This document shows, one piece after another, positions 15,802 through 22,318 of a stretch of 25,836 nucleotides of DNA. Numbering within the stretch: the first letter of the stretch is position 1; each line of letters starts with the position of its first letter. A program made the translations under genes and the position numbers. The DNA lies in the NCBI RefSeq assembly GCF_025567385.1, contig NZ_JAOQJU010000036.1:1-25836 (forward strand), in the 5' to 3' direction. This stretch comes from Claveliimonas acetigenes (GTDB taxonomy: Bacteria > Bacillota > Clostridia > Lachnospirales > Lachnospiraceae). A model generated the notes under the pieces. It did not search any database, was not told the origin of the DNA, and saw only the letters and a list, made by a program, of their open reading frames with translations.

Positions 15802-17097
15802 TTAGTCATTGCCCACCACTTTATCAAGAAGCCGAACTGATTTTCGTTTCGCATCTCTTGTGGAGTGAGCATAGACGTTCATTGTGGTACTGACATCTGA
15901 GTGTCCCAACAATTCCTGCACATCTTTTGGGGCAGCTCCATTTGCTAAAAGGTTGCTTGTATAGGTGTGACGTAACTGGTGGAAATGAAAGCCTTCAAAT
16001 CCCTCTAATGTTTTTGCCACCTTTCTGCAAACAGTCCCCAAAGTAGTTGGAAGTTCCAAACAACCATCCGGTCTTAAACAGACGAAAGAAATTTCTTTAT
16101 AATCTGTCGGGACTTCCTCTGTTCTGTCTAAACAATAATATTCGTAGTACACTCTGTTTTTCTCTTTGACCTCTTTGTAGTAGTTCGTGTGATAAAGTTC
16201 TCCGTACTGCATTCGATTTTTTAACTGCTCTTTCCGGGCATTACGGAAAATCTCTACCAGTGTATCTCCAAAATCAACAACCCTTACTTTTTTCCGCTTG
16301 GTTGGTCCGATGATATATTTGCGCTTTGAGCCATCATATCGGATGCTGCGTCTTATGGTAAGGCATTGTTCTTCCAGATTTACGTCCTGCCATGCCAAAC
16401 CGCAGGCTTCTCCAATACGAAGCCCGGCATAATAGGCTATCTGGATTGGAAGTATTGCGGCTGGGTTCTTTTTTTGCAGATAAGCAAGCAATCTTTCATA
16501 ATCTTCTCGTGAAATTGGTTGGACATTTCCGTCCATATCCTCATCGGAAAACAAATCCACTTCATCCGTCTGATACCGCAGTTTAATATACTGCATGGGA
16601 TTGAACGTAATATACTGCTTTGGAAATACTGCAAAACGGAAGGACTGCTGCATGACTGCGGAAAAAGAATGGATATAATCTTTGCTGTAACCCTTTCTCT
16701 CTTTTCCGTCGGGATGAACTCCCCCGAAGGAAAGCAAATCGAAGAAGGATTGCAAATGTTCAGAGGTTACATTTTTCAGTTTCCGTTCTGCCAATGGGTG
16801 TTTCTTGATATTTCGGATTGTTCCGAGGTAATTCTCCACCGTACCATTGCTGAGCGTACCTGTTTTTAATTCCTCCTCTGCCCACACATCCAAAAGCTGT
16901 CCGACTGTGAGATTTTCCGCTTTGGCAACAAATTTCTTTTTCTCATAATCATCCATTGCCTGACGGAGCAGCTTTTCAGTTTCACTTTTGCTTTCTGTTC
17001 CAACGCATTCTTTCTGAACAAGATTGCCGCTTGCGTCCTCTACATAGAAGCGGTAGTACCATTTCTTTCCTTTTTTTCTTACAGATCCTTTTGCCAT
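15802..17097 (-). CDS. Tn916-type tyrosine integrase
   Basis: This enzyme integrates and excises the element by site-specific recombination. The 431-residue protein starts MAKGSVRKKGKKWYYRF, an arm-site-binding N-terminal domain like that of Tn916 Int. A core-binding SAM-like domain (about 62-170) and a catalytic domain (about 195-425) follow. The catalytic residues are visible: R227 in AGLRIGE, a lysine in the TKRKK turn near 267, H373 and R376 in HFHQLRH, H399 in LLGHS and the nucleophile Y409 in MNVYAH. The ATG at 17097 follows GAAAGGAGAC; an upstream TTG is less likely. It lies 86 bp after the XRE gene on the same strand, and may also use the extended -10 sequence in that gap. Confidence 0.96.
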   Translation of the reverse strand: MAKGSVRKKGKKWYYRFYVEDASGNLVQKECVGTESKSETEKLLRQAMDDYEKKKFVAKAENLTVGQLLDVWAEEELKTGTLSNGTVENYLGTIRNIKKHPLAERKLKNVTSEHLQSFFDLLSFGGVHPDGKERKGYSKDYIHSFSAVMQQSFRFAVFPKQYITFNPMQYIKLRYQTDEVDLFSDEDMDGNVQPISREDYERLLAYLQKKNPAAILPIQIAYYAGLRIGEACGLAWQDVNLEEQCLTIRRSIRYDGSKRKYIIGPTKRKKVRVVDFGDTLVEIFRNARKEQLKNRMQYGELYHTNYYKEVKEKNRVYYEYYCLDRTEEVPTDYKEISFVCLRPDGCLELPTTLGTVCRKVAKTLEGFEGFHFHQLRHTYTSNLLANGAAPKDVQELLGHSDVSTTMNVYAHSTRDAKRKSVRLLDKVVGND

Positions 17098-17144
17098 AAT
17101 CGTATGTCTCCTTTCGATATTAGACAATCGGAACTGATGAAATG

Positions 17145-17167
17145 CTTCGTGCGTGTAAGTATATCAT
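17145..17167 (-). promoter_or_regulatory. Shared 23-bp motif, probable int promoter -10 region
   Basis: On the minus strand it begins ATGATATACTTACACG, an extended -10 (TG-A-TATACT) about 60 bp before the int start. A copy with 21 of 23 matching bases lies at 18264-18286 on the plus strand, upstream of the mobilization genes. Arms AGACAA.CGGA / TCCGGTTGTCT (17122-17181) also enclose this site as a long-looped inverted repeat. Confidence 0.5.
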
Positions 17168-17183
17168 AACTCCGGTTGTCTTA

Positions 17184-17813
17184 CTATACCGATTCGGAAT
17201 CTTCGTATAAGACTTCTGATAAAAGATTTGCAAGCCTTTGTTCTGCTGTTTTTGGTTTCTTGGAATAGAGCCTTACAACGTCTGCCATCTCATTAAAAGC
17301 ATTGATGGTGTGAGTGATTTCCCTTAAGAACATAATCTCATTATATTCATCATTCGATTCAAACCCTATTGTTTTGGCAATATCCGTCTGACCAGCATTC
17401 CCCTTGAAGTTTTTGCAGGCGAACTGGAAGGAATCCAAAAACAGACCATATTGTTTTAACATCAGCAGTAATAAATCTTTTGAAAAAGCATCTTCTTCTT
17501 TGGTAAGGGCAAGCGGTAACTGTTCCAGAATATCTCCCATCGCATCACGAATCTGTAACTCTCTCTTATCCGTAATGTCGGTTTCATATTCATCTGTTTC
17601 CCCTTTGAGCCATTCCACAGATACATGGAGTGCTTCCGAAAGACCTTCCAGCACCATTTTTTTCGTATTGTCAATCGAACCATTCTCATAACGCAGGATT
17701 GTAGAAGCGGTAACACCCATCTTTTCTGCGACATAAGGCTGTGTCAGATTCAATTCCAGACGGCGCTGTTTTACTCTGCTGCCTATCAGCTTGCGTAGTT
17801 CTTTATCTTTCAT
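17184..17813 (-). CDS. XRE-family (SinR/cI-like) regulator
   Basis: A 209-residue DNA-binding protein. The N-terminal helix-turn-helix (residues about 5-62) contains IGSRVKQRRLELNLTQPYVAEKMGVTASTILRYENG. The remaining two thirds are helical and acidic with no recognised effector domain; no metalloprotease HExxH motif is visible. The start at 17813 follows AGGAGGCAGTCAGC; the frame continues upstream without support. It diverges from xis, and a matching 13-bp operator lies in each of the two facing promoters. It therefore probably represses both itself and excision, as a phage-like switch. It may be cotranscribed with int. Confidence 0.92.
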   Translation of the reverse strand: MKDKELRKLIGSRVKQRRLELNLTQPYVAEKMGVTASTILRYENGSIDNTKKMVLEGLSEALHVSVEWLKGETDEYETDITDKRELQIRDAMGDILEQLPLALTKEEDAFSKDLLLLMLKQYGLFLDSFQFACKNFKGNAGQTDIAKTIGFESNDEYNEIMFLREITHTINAFNEMADVVRLYSKKPKTAEQRLANLLSEVLYEDSESV

Positions 17814-17843
17814 GCTGACTGCCTCCTTTTTCGGTATGTATGA

Positions 17844-17879
17844 ATTATAGCATTGTTTTTCTGTAATTGCAATATGCAA
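17844..17879 (-). promoter_or_regulatory. xre promoter with overlapping operator O1
   Basis: On the minus strand the -35 is TTGCAA (17872-17867), the spacer is 17 bp and the -10 is TATAAT (17849-17844). The dyad TTGCAATATGCAA (17867-17879) covers the -35. The same dyad, TTGCA-N3-TGCAA, recurs in the xis promoter region, which argues for autoregulation by the XRE protein. Confidence 0.7.
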
Positions 17880-17910
17880 CTTAAAAATTATTTTTAATAT
17901 TTCGTAACGC

Positions 17911-17967
17911 TTGACAAAAAGATATGAAAAGGATATACTTACATCACAAGAATTGCATAATGCAATT
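17911..17967 (+). promoter_or_regulatory. xis promoter with downstream operator O2
   Basis: The -35 is TTGACA (17911-17916), the spacer is 17 bp and the -10 is TATACT (17934-17939): close to ideal. The palindrome AATTGCATAATGCAATT (17951-17967) lies over the first transcribed bases and contains TTGCATAATGCAA, the partner of O1. Binding there would block xis transcription. Confidence 0.8.
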
Positions 17968-17984
17968 TATAAGGAGGTGATTAT

Positions 17985-18215
17985 ATGACGCAAAGAAAAA
18001 TTGCATTATCCATCGAAGAAGCTGCTGACTATACGGGAATCGGCAGAAACACCTTAAGACAGCTTGTAGAATGGAAGAAACTTCCAGTATTAAAGGTTGG
18101 TCGCAAAGTCCTGATTAAAACCGATATTCTGGAAATGTTTATGGAAGCGAATGAAGGTCGTGATTTGAGGGATAGAGGAAATGTAAAAGCCGTAACAAGA
18201 ACTGCGGCAAATTAA
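17985..18215 (+). CDS. Excisionase (Xis), MerR-like helix-turn-helix
   Basis: A 76-residue basic DNA-binding protein that directs the integrase toward excision. It has the excisionase/HTH_17 pattern: LSIEEAADYTGIGRNTLRQLV, then WKKLPVLKVGRKVLIKTDILEMFM. The size matches Tn916-type Xis. The ATG follows AAGGAGGTGATTAT, an exceptionally strong ribosome binding site. It is expressed from its own strong promoter, divergent from the XRE gene and under a matching operator. A minus-strand terminator follows directly after the stop. Confidence 0.93.
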   Translation: MTQRKIALSIEEAADYTGIGRNTLRQLVEWKKLPVLKVGRKVLIKTDILEMFMEANEGRDLRDRGNVKAVTRTAAN

Positions 18216-18240
18216 AAAGGCGGCTTCCAAAGAAACCGCC
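18214..18240 (-). terminator. Minus-strand terminator downstream of xis
   Basis: GGCGGCTTC (18219-18227) pairs with GAAACCGCC (18232-18240), with one wobble pair and a 4-base loop. On the minus strand it runs into TTTTT (18218-18214). It would stop transcription coming leftward from the mobilization region toward xis. It has no T-run on the plus strand. Confidence 0.6.
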
Positions 18241-18263
18241 AAAGGTTCTATCAGACCGAAGCC

Positions 18264-18286
18264 ATGATATACCTACACGCAAGAAG
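18264..18286 (+). promoter_or_regulatory. Second copy of the shared 23-bp motif, possible mob-operon promoter
   Basis: It begins ATGATATACCTACACG, an extended -10 (TG-A-TATACC) without an obvious -35, about 80 bp before the DUF3847-like gene. It matches the site at 17145-17167 at 21 of 23 bases in opposite orientation. Confidence 0.45.
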
Positions 18287-18355
18287 ATTATACCATGTGC
18301 TTCTTCTGATACGCAACCGAGAACTTATGTTTGTAAAAGAAAGGGGAATGTAATC

Positions 18356-18670
18356 ATGGCAAAATCAACAAAAAGTTATGAAGAACGAATGCTTGAAATG
18401 GAAAAGAAGGAACAGGAAAGCCTTGAAAAAGCAAAACGATATGCAGCACAGAAGAAAGAACTTCTGAAACGAAAGAAAGCCGAAGAAAGTAAAAAACGAA
18501 CCCATAGGCTCTGTCAGGTTGGCGGTGCGGTGGAATCCGTTCTCGGTGCGCCTATCGAGGAAGAGGACATCCCAAAGCTGATTGGTTTTCTGAAAAAGCA
18601 GGAAGCCAATGGGAAATTTTTTTCAAAGGCAATGCAGAAAGAAACACATACCGATATGGAGGAAGTGTAA
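18356..18670 (+). CDS. DUF3847-like mobilization accessory protein
   Basis: A 104-residue, highly charged, helical protein. The first 55 residues are a lysine/glutamate-rich coiled coil (ERMLEMEKKEQESLEKAKRY). A short conserved tail follows, with HRLCQVGGAVESVLG and IPKLIGFLKKQEANGKFF. I recognise this as the DUF3847 type, found just upstream of MobA/MobL relaxases in Clostridia elements. By position it may be an oriT-binding auxiliary (MobC-like) protein, but this is inferred. The ATG follows AAAGGGGAATG. oriT lies directly downstream. Confidence 0.8.
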   Translation: MAKSTKSYEERMLEMEKKEQESLEKAKRYAAQKKELLKRKKAEESKKRTHRLCQVGGAVESVLGAPIEEEDIPKLIGFLKKQEANGKFFSKAMQKETHTDMEEV

Positions 18671-18717
18671 TGGCGGGGGGGGATGAGTTTTTCATTCCCT
18701 TCATTGCTTTTTCATGA

Positions 18718-18773
18718 AGGGCGCACTTATGGACAACCAGAGGTCGTCCCAATAAGTTTGCCACAAGTGGCAA
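18718..18773 (-). other. Origin of transfer (oriT), RSF1010/MOBQ-like nic
   Basis: On the minus strand 18729-18718 reads TAAGTGCGCCCT, the RSF1010-family nic core, with expected cleavage between G and C (18722/18721). Immediately 5' of it on that strand is a hairpin: GGACAACC (18731-18738) and GGTCGTCC (18742-18749), 7 of 8 paired, 3-base loop. This is the same hairpin-then-nic order as RSF1010 oriT. A second perfect hairpin, TTGCCAC/GTGGCAA (18758-18773), follows. A MOBQ relaxase gene starts 226 bp away, in keeping with the assignment. Confidence 0.8.
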
Positions 18774-18846
18774 CCGGTCTTCGCTCACGCTTGCCGGGCT
18801 CGTTCCGTCGGCGGGGCTTTCAGCCAGACCTGCTCATGCCGCAGGA

Positions 18847-18919
18847 GGCACTCTTCGCCAGAGGGGCGCATTCCATGCAGGCTGCTATGCGCAGGGCACT
18901 CTTACGCAGAGGGCGTTCC
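18847..18919 (+). repeat. Imperfect direct repeats beside oriT
   Basis: Two copies of about 26-28 bp, at 18847-18874 and 18894-18919, share GCACTCTT, then CGC, AGAGGG and TTCC blocks. They lie between oriT and the relaxase start and could bind a relaxosome protein. No function can be read directly. Confidence 0.55.
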
Positions 18920-18998
18920 GGCAATACTGCTTTTTCTAAAACTGAAAGCAATGTTGCCGGAAATCTATGCCGGATGTGCAGAAAGGGGGAATCCAGAC

Positions 18999-20720
18999 AT
19001 GGCGATTTTTCATTACACAATCAAAATAGTCGGACGAAGTAAAGGGAAATCTGTTATCTCCGCTTCCGCATATCTCAATGGGGATGTGATGAAAAACGAG
19101 GAAACCGGGCGAATCAGTTATTACACTTCTAAAAAAGAAGTGGTCTACACCAGTCTGATGATGTGCGAAAACGCACCTCCTGAATGGCAGATAGTACCAG
19201 AAGAAAATATAAAACGCTTTCAAAAATCTGTCCGATACAAAAGGTCAGAAGATAAAGAAGCTGCTTTAGAAAAATTTAAAATCACATTTCAGAAACAACG
19301 GTTATGGAATGAGGTATTGAAGATTGAAAAAAGTGCAGATGCCCAACTTGGCAGGTCATTTGAATTTGCCCTCCCCAAAGAATGGAGCAGACAGGAACAG
19401 ATTCAATATACAGCCGACTATATCAAAAAAACATTTGTGGATAAGGGAATGTGTGCTGATTGGAGTATCCACGACAAAGGGGATGGCAATCCTCATGTCC
19501 ATCTGCTTCTGACAATGCGCCCTTTTAACCCGGATCATTCTTGGGGGAAGAAAGAAGTCAAAGATTGGGATTTTGTCAGAGATAAAAGCGGAAATATCGT
19601 GATTGATGAATCCCATCCGAACTGGTGGCAGGATAAGAAAAACCCTGACCGTCATGGAATCCGTATCCCTGTATTAGATGAAAACGGAATCCAGAAGATT
19701 GGTGCAAGAAACCGCCTGCAATGGAAACGGGTACTGACCGATGCTACGGGATGGAACAATCCAAAAAACTGTGAACTGTGGCGGAGCGAGTGGGCAAAGG
19801 TGTGTAATAAACATCTGCCTTTGCATAATCAGGTCGATCACCGTTCTTACGAAAAGCAGGGAAAACTCCAGATTCCTACCATCCATGAAGGTGCTGACGC
19901 AAGAAAGATTGAACAAAAGTTTCTTGCCGGGCAGGAAATAAAAGGTTCGTGGAAAGTAGCGGAAAATCAAATCATAAAACAACAAAACACGTTATTGCAA
20001 AAGATACTGGACACCTTTGGGAAAGTATCAGGTGCATTATCATTATGGAAGGAGCGATTAAATGACATTAGAAGAAAGCCGGGAAATTATACCCTTAATG
20101 GAGTCCATGATTGGGCAAATCGAAGAACAGCAGACCTTAATGGCAGAAATGCTTCTGGAAATGCAGAACCGGGACACCCAACTCTCTCTTATGCAGGAAC
20201 AGAATCAGAAATTGCAAAAATTAAACAGCGAGTTATCCGAGCTGCTCAACATTTTGCCAAATACCGAGGAACTACTTTCCAAGATGGAAGAACAGAAAAC
20301 GAAGATAGAACTTTTGGAAAACGAAAATCAGCAATGGCAGATATTGGCACAGAAGCTGAACAGCGAAAACAGTTTATTACTGAAACAGAACACCGAATTG
20401 CTGAACTGGAACAGCAGGTAGAGAAAGGACGTGATATAGATGAACGAATCCAGAGAATTAAAGAACGCCGAACAGTTGGAAGAACTTCTGCTCTTGACCG
20501 AGGAGATACAAGAAGAGTTGGAACAGAAAGACCAGCTTATCGTGGAACTGAAGACGCAGCTCAACGAATCTCTGACCTTGAACGAGAAATTAAACAAAGA
20601 GAACAGAGCCGGGAATATTCAAGCATTAAAGAACGACTTGAAGCTGGCAGACAGAGCATTGCGGAGCGAGAAAGAGAAGCTGCGAAGCGCAAACGTCACG
20701 ATAGAGGAATGTCAAGATAA
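18999..20720 (+). CDS. MobA/MobL-family relaxase (MOBQ)
   Basis: This protein nicks oriT and pilots the single strand into the recipient. The 573-residue product starts MAIFHYTIKIVGRSKGKS, chosen over the upstream in-frame ATG at 18951 because AAGGGGGA precedes it. The relaxase domain (1-230) has the catalytic tyrosine Y25 in SASAYLNGD. The metal-binding triad is H158, H166 and H168 in HDKGDGNPHVHLL, and the family block is NAQLGR-like (DAQLGRSFEFALP). The C-terminal 220 residues are arginine/glutamate-rich and probably coiled, and are encoded by DNA also read in a second frame. It needs a helper type IV secretion system, as none is seen. Confidence 0.93.
   Translation: MAIFHYTIKIVGRSKGKSVISASAYLNGDVMKNEETGRISYYTSKKEVVYTSLMMCENAPPEWQIVPEENIKRFQKSVRYKRSEDKEAALEKFKITFQKQRLWNEVLKIEKSADAQLGRSFEFALPKEWSRQEQIQYTADYIKKTFVDKGMCADWSIHDKGDGNPHVHLLLTMRPFNPDHSWGKKEVKDWDFVRDKSGNIVIDESHPNWWQDKKNPDRHGIRIPVLDENGIQKIGARNRLQWKRVLTDATGWNNPKNCELWRSEWAKVCNKHLPLHNQVDHRSYEKQGKLQIPTIHEGADARKIEQKFLAGQEIKGSWKVAENQIIKQQNTLLQKILDTFGKVSGALSLWKERLNDIRRKPGNYTLNGVHDWANRRTADLNGRNASGNAEPGHPTLSYAGTESEIAKIKQRVIRAAQHFAKYRGTTFQDGRTENEDRTFGKRKSAMADIGTEAEQRKQFITETEHRIAELEQQVEKGRDIDERIQRIKERRTVGRTSALDRGDTRRVGTERPAYRGTEDAAQRISDLEREIKQREQSREYSSIKERLEAGRQSIAEREREAAKRKRHDRGMSR
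20062..20421 (+). CDS. Coiled-coil protein nested out of frame in the relaxase gene
   Basis: A 119-residue acidic protein (start MTLEESREIIPLMESM), entirely inside the relaxase gene in the +1 frame. It has a strong GGAAGGAG seven bases before the ATG. The sequence is a long heptad-like coiled coil (LMQEQNQKLQKLNSELSELL and on), with no membrane segment. A TAG ends it, and the next gene starts 18 bp later in the same frame. The strong ribosome binding site and coherent heptads argue that it is made. The relaxase C-terminus, of low complexity, is what one would expect opposite it. Function unknown; a mobilization accessory role is inferred from location. Confidence 0.65.
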   Translation: MTLEESREIIPLMESMIGQIEEQQTLMAEMLLEMQNRDTQLSLMQEQNQKLQKLNSELSELLNILPNTEELLSKMEEQKTKIELLENENQQWQILAQKLNSENSLLLKQNTELLNWNSR

Positions 20721-21393
20721 AATACGATGCTTAACACAACAACGGGATTATGCCCGGACACATCAGAAAATCGTAGAGATACCGGTAGAAAAGCCGGTAC
20801 TCTATAAAAAATGCGAAGCCTGTGACCGGACAGCCTATCAGAATGCAAAAGCAAGATACGAAACACAAAAAGAGCAACTTGCAGGACAATATAAAGCAAA
20901 AACGGTAATGTTCCAAACAACCTTGTTCCTTCTTGCATGGTATTCGCTGACAACCACTCTTTTTCAGGCAGTACAGTCAGATGTGTTCCTTTCCGATTGC
21001 AAATCATTCTTCCATGATGCAGCATCATTCATACAAACTTTTATCGGTTGGACGATTGATGCCGGGCAATCTGTGGCACAAATCAGCACAAAAATTCCAA
21101 ATGAGATTATAGCCGGAATCATATATTGGTTATTGATGATATTGGTTGTTGGAATATGTGTGGCAGGGACAGGGATACTGGCAATACTGATAGAAATAAA
21201 GGTTATAGAATTATATAAGAAAAACTGTTGGGATGTTATTACCCTACTGATGATACTGACAAGTGCGGCTGTCATCATTTATTTTGGAGAAGTAATTAAA
21301 AAAGCATTATCAATAAATCTGTTGTTCTTTTGGTTAATTTTACAAGGAATATATCTTACAATTCGACGCTATATAAGTCAAGATACTGATTGA
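20440..21393 (+). CDS. Coiled-coil plus multi-span membrane protein (DUF6040-like), overlapping relaxase 3' end
   Basis: A 317-residue protein. Residues 1-115 form a coiled coil (LEELLLLTEEIQEELEQKDQ). A CEAC motif (125-128) and AYQNAKARYETQKEQL follow. About four membrane segments then come near 155-177, 223-253, 266-285 and 290-308. Its first ~93 codons overlap the relaxase gene in the +1 frame; the membrane part is outside the overlap. ATG follows AAAGGAC at 9 bases. I associate this arrangement with DUF6040, but am unsure of the number. RSF1010 also nests a membrane-associated mobilization protein (MobB) in mobA in another frame, so a role in docking the relaxosome to a membrane transfer channel is a reasonable inference. 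Confidence 0.8.
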   Translation: MNESRELKNAEQLEELLLLTEEIQEELEQKDQLIVELKTQLNESLTLNEKLNKENRAGNIQALKNDLKLADRALRSEKEKLRSANVTIEECQDKIRCLTQQRDYARTHQKIVEIPVEKPVLYKKCEACDRTAYQNAKARYETQKEQLAGQYKAKTVMFQTTLFLLAWYSLTTTLFQAVQSDVFLSDCKSFFHDAASFIQTFIGWTIDAGQSVAQISTKIPNEIIAGIIYWLLMILVVGICVAGTGILAILIEIKVIELYKKNCWDVITLLMILTSAAVIIYFGEVIKKALSINLLFFWLILQGIYLTIRRYISQDTD

Positions 21394-21418
21394 CTAGATA
21401 CAAAATATTTGATAAAAT
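21390..21418 (+). promoter_or_regulatory. Bacteriocin gene promoter
   Basis: The -35 is TTGACT (21390-21395), the spacer is 17 bp and the -10 is TAAAAT (21413-21418). The -35 overlaps the stop codon of the preceding gene. It begins the AT-rich cargo segment. Confidence 0.65.
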
Positions 21419-21456
21419 ATAAATAGAAATACAGCAGATCAAAGGAAGTAAAACTT

Positions 21457-21801
21457 ATGAGAGCAAAGAAAGTGATTGTAGGGGTAGCTATTAGTGCAAT
21501 GTTAATTTCTTCATCAATTCCAGTAATGGCATTTTCTGTTACAAACGGGAATAAGACATTTGATAAAAAGTGGGAATTGAGCACTACATCTGATGGCGGA
21601 AAAGGTGTTTTGACTTATGGTTATAATACTCTTGCTATTAATGAAGATTATGCACACGCATATCATTCAACTAAAGATCATTACGCATATGTCAAGAATG
21701 GAAATGGTTCTTTTTCGGGTTCAAATGTTGGTAAAGGTAATTGGTCTAAAATTGAGGTTGCTCATAAAGGAAATAGTATTACCTACGGTAATAGCTACTA
21801 A
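21457..21801 (+). CDS. Lactococcin 972-family bacteriocin precursor
   Basis: A 114-residue secreted peptide. Residues 1-25 are a Sec signal peptide (basic MRAKK, hydrophobic core, VMA before the likely cut). The mature part matches the lactococcin 972 pattern: LTYGYNT, a YAHAYHSTKDHYAYV block rich in tyrosine and histidine, NGNGSFSGSNVGKGNWSKIE, and a C-terminal tyrosine. No cysteines occur. Lactococcin 972 itself blocks septum formation through lipid II in sensitive lactococci; the target here is unknown. ATG follows AAAGGAAG. A strong terminator and a membrane permease/ABC pair follow, as in other clusters of this family. Confidence 0.88.
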   Translation: MRAKKVIVGVAISAMLISSSIPVMAFSVTNGNKTFDKKWELSTTSDGGKGVLTYGYNTLAINEDYAHAYHSTKDHYAYVKNGNGSFSGSNVGKGNWSKIEVAHKGNSITYGNSY

Positions 21802-21823
21802 ACAAAGGTTCGGGATAATGGCT

Positions 21824-21853
21824 GAGTGGTTGGAATTCCAACCACTCTTTTTT
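21824..21853 (+). terminator. Terminator/attenuator after the bacteriocin gene
   Basis: GAGTGGTTGG (21824-21833) pairs perfectly with CCAACCACTC (21838-21847) around AATT, followed by six Ts (21848-21853). The next gene starts 15 bp later with no obvious new promoter. Leakage would therefore give much peptide and little of the membrane proteins. Confidence 0.9.
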
Positions 21854-21868
21854 GTGGAGTGTATATAA

Positions 21869-22318
21869 ATGAAGAAAAAAATAAAATATATAGGAATTGT
21901 TTTGGTTATTTTGTTCTGTTGCTATAATTTATTTTGGTACTTCGGGAGTTATAAACCATATAACGAATTTCAGAAAGACTTCCCTGAAATAGAAGAATCT
22001 GGAGTAAAAATTTACACAGATAAAGATGGATTCCAGTATAGTGTGTCTGTCCCTGATTATTTGCTTTGGAATGGAAATCTTGCGATAGCTGAGTCAGATG
22101 TTCGATATGCACTAATTATTTGGATAAAACCATTTCACCAAGGAATAAGTCAAGGCGTGCTATTTAATGACTATAAGGATTTGAATACTCAAATTATGTT
22201 GTCAAGTAGCAAAAAAGCTGAAGATCAAGAAGATCAATGGATTGTTGATGAAAATAGCACAATATTGACTACGATATTTGAAAAAGCAAATAAAGTATGG
22301 AATCTGGGGTTGAAATAA
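21869..22318 (+). CDS. Membrane-anchored protein of bacteriocin cluster, possible immunity protein
   Basis: A 149-residue protein with one N-terminal membrane segment (residues 8-26, after MKKKIKYIG), which probably leaves a 120-residue domain outside the membrane. The outer domain includes SGVKIYTDKDGFQYSVSVPDYL and ends NKVWNLGLK. I do not recognise a family. The ATG follows GGAGTG. Its TAA is directly followed by the ATG of the permease with no spacing, so translation is probably coupled. Position between peptide and exporter genes suggests immunity or an export accessory, an inference only. Confidence 0.75.
   Translation: MKKKIKYIGIVLVILFCCYNLFWYFGSYKPYNEFQKDFPEIEESGVKIYTDKDGFQYSVSVPDYLLWNGNLAIAESDVRYALIIWIKPFHQGISQGVLFNDYKDLNTQIMLSSSKKAEDQEDQWIVDENSTILTTIFEKANKVWNLGLK

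Larger units (their letters stand above)
18671..18998. other. Gene-free oriT-bearing region between DUF3847-like gene and relaxase
   Basis: A 328-bp GC-rich stretch. It contains the nic core, two perfect or near-perfect hairpins and a pair of imperfect direct repeats. A plus-strand open frame crosses it (18683-19042) and a minus-strand one (18552-18788), but neither has a ribosome binding site or a plausible protein sequence. The relaxase Shine-Dalgarno AAGGGGGA lies at the end. Confidence 0.75.

Noticed and set aside
18351..18352. tRNA genes anywhere in the window
   Set aside because: No cloverleaf with a TTCGAATC-type T-loop was found by eye on either strand. The position given is only a placeholder.
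18951..18998. Relaxase start at the upstream ATG (18951)
   Set aside because: AAGGGGGA precedes the ATG at 18999 and family proteins begin near MAIFHYTIK.
18683..19042. Plus-strand 119-residue open frame over the oriT region
   Set aside because: No ribosome binding site, arginine-rich non-protein-like composition, and it covers the nic core, hairpins and relaxase start.
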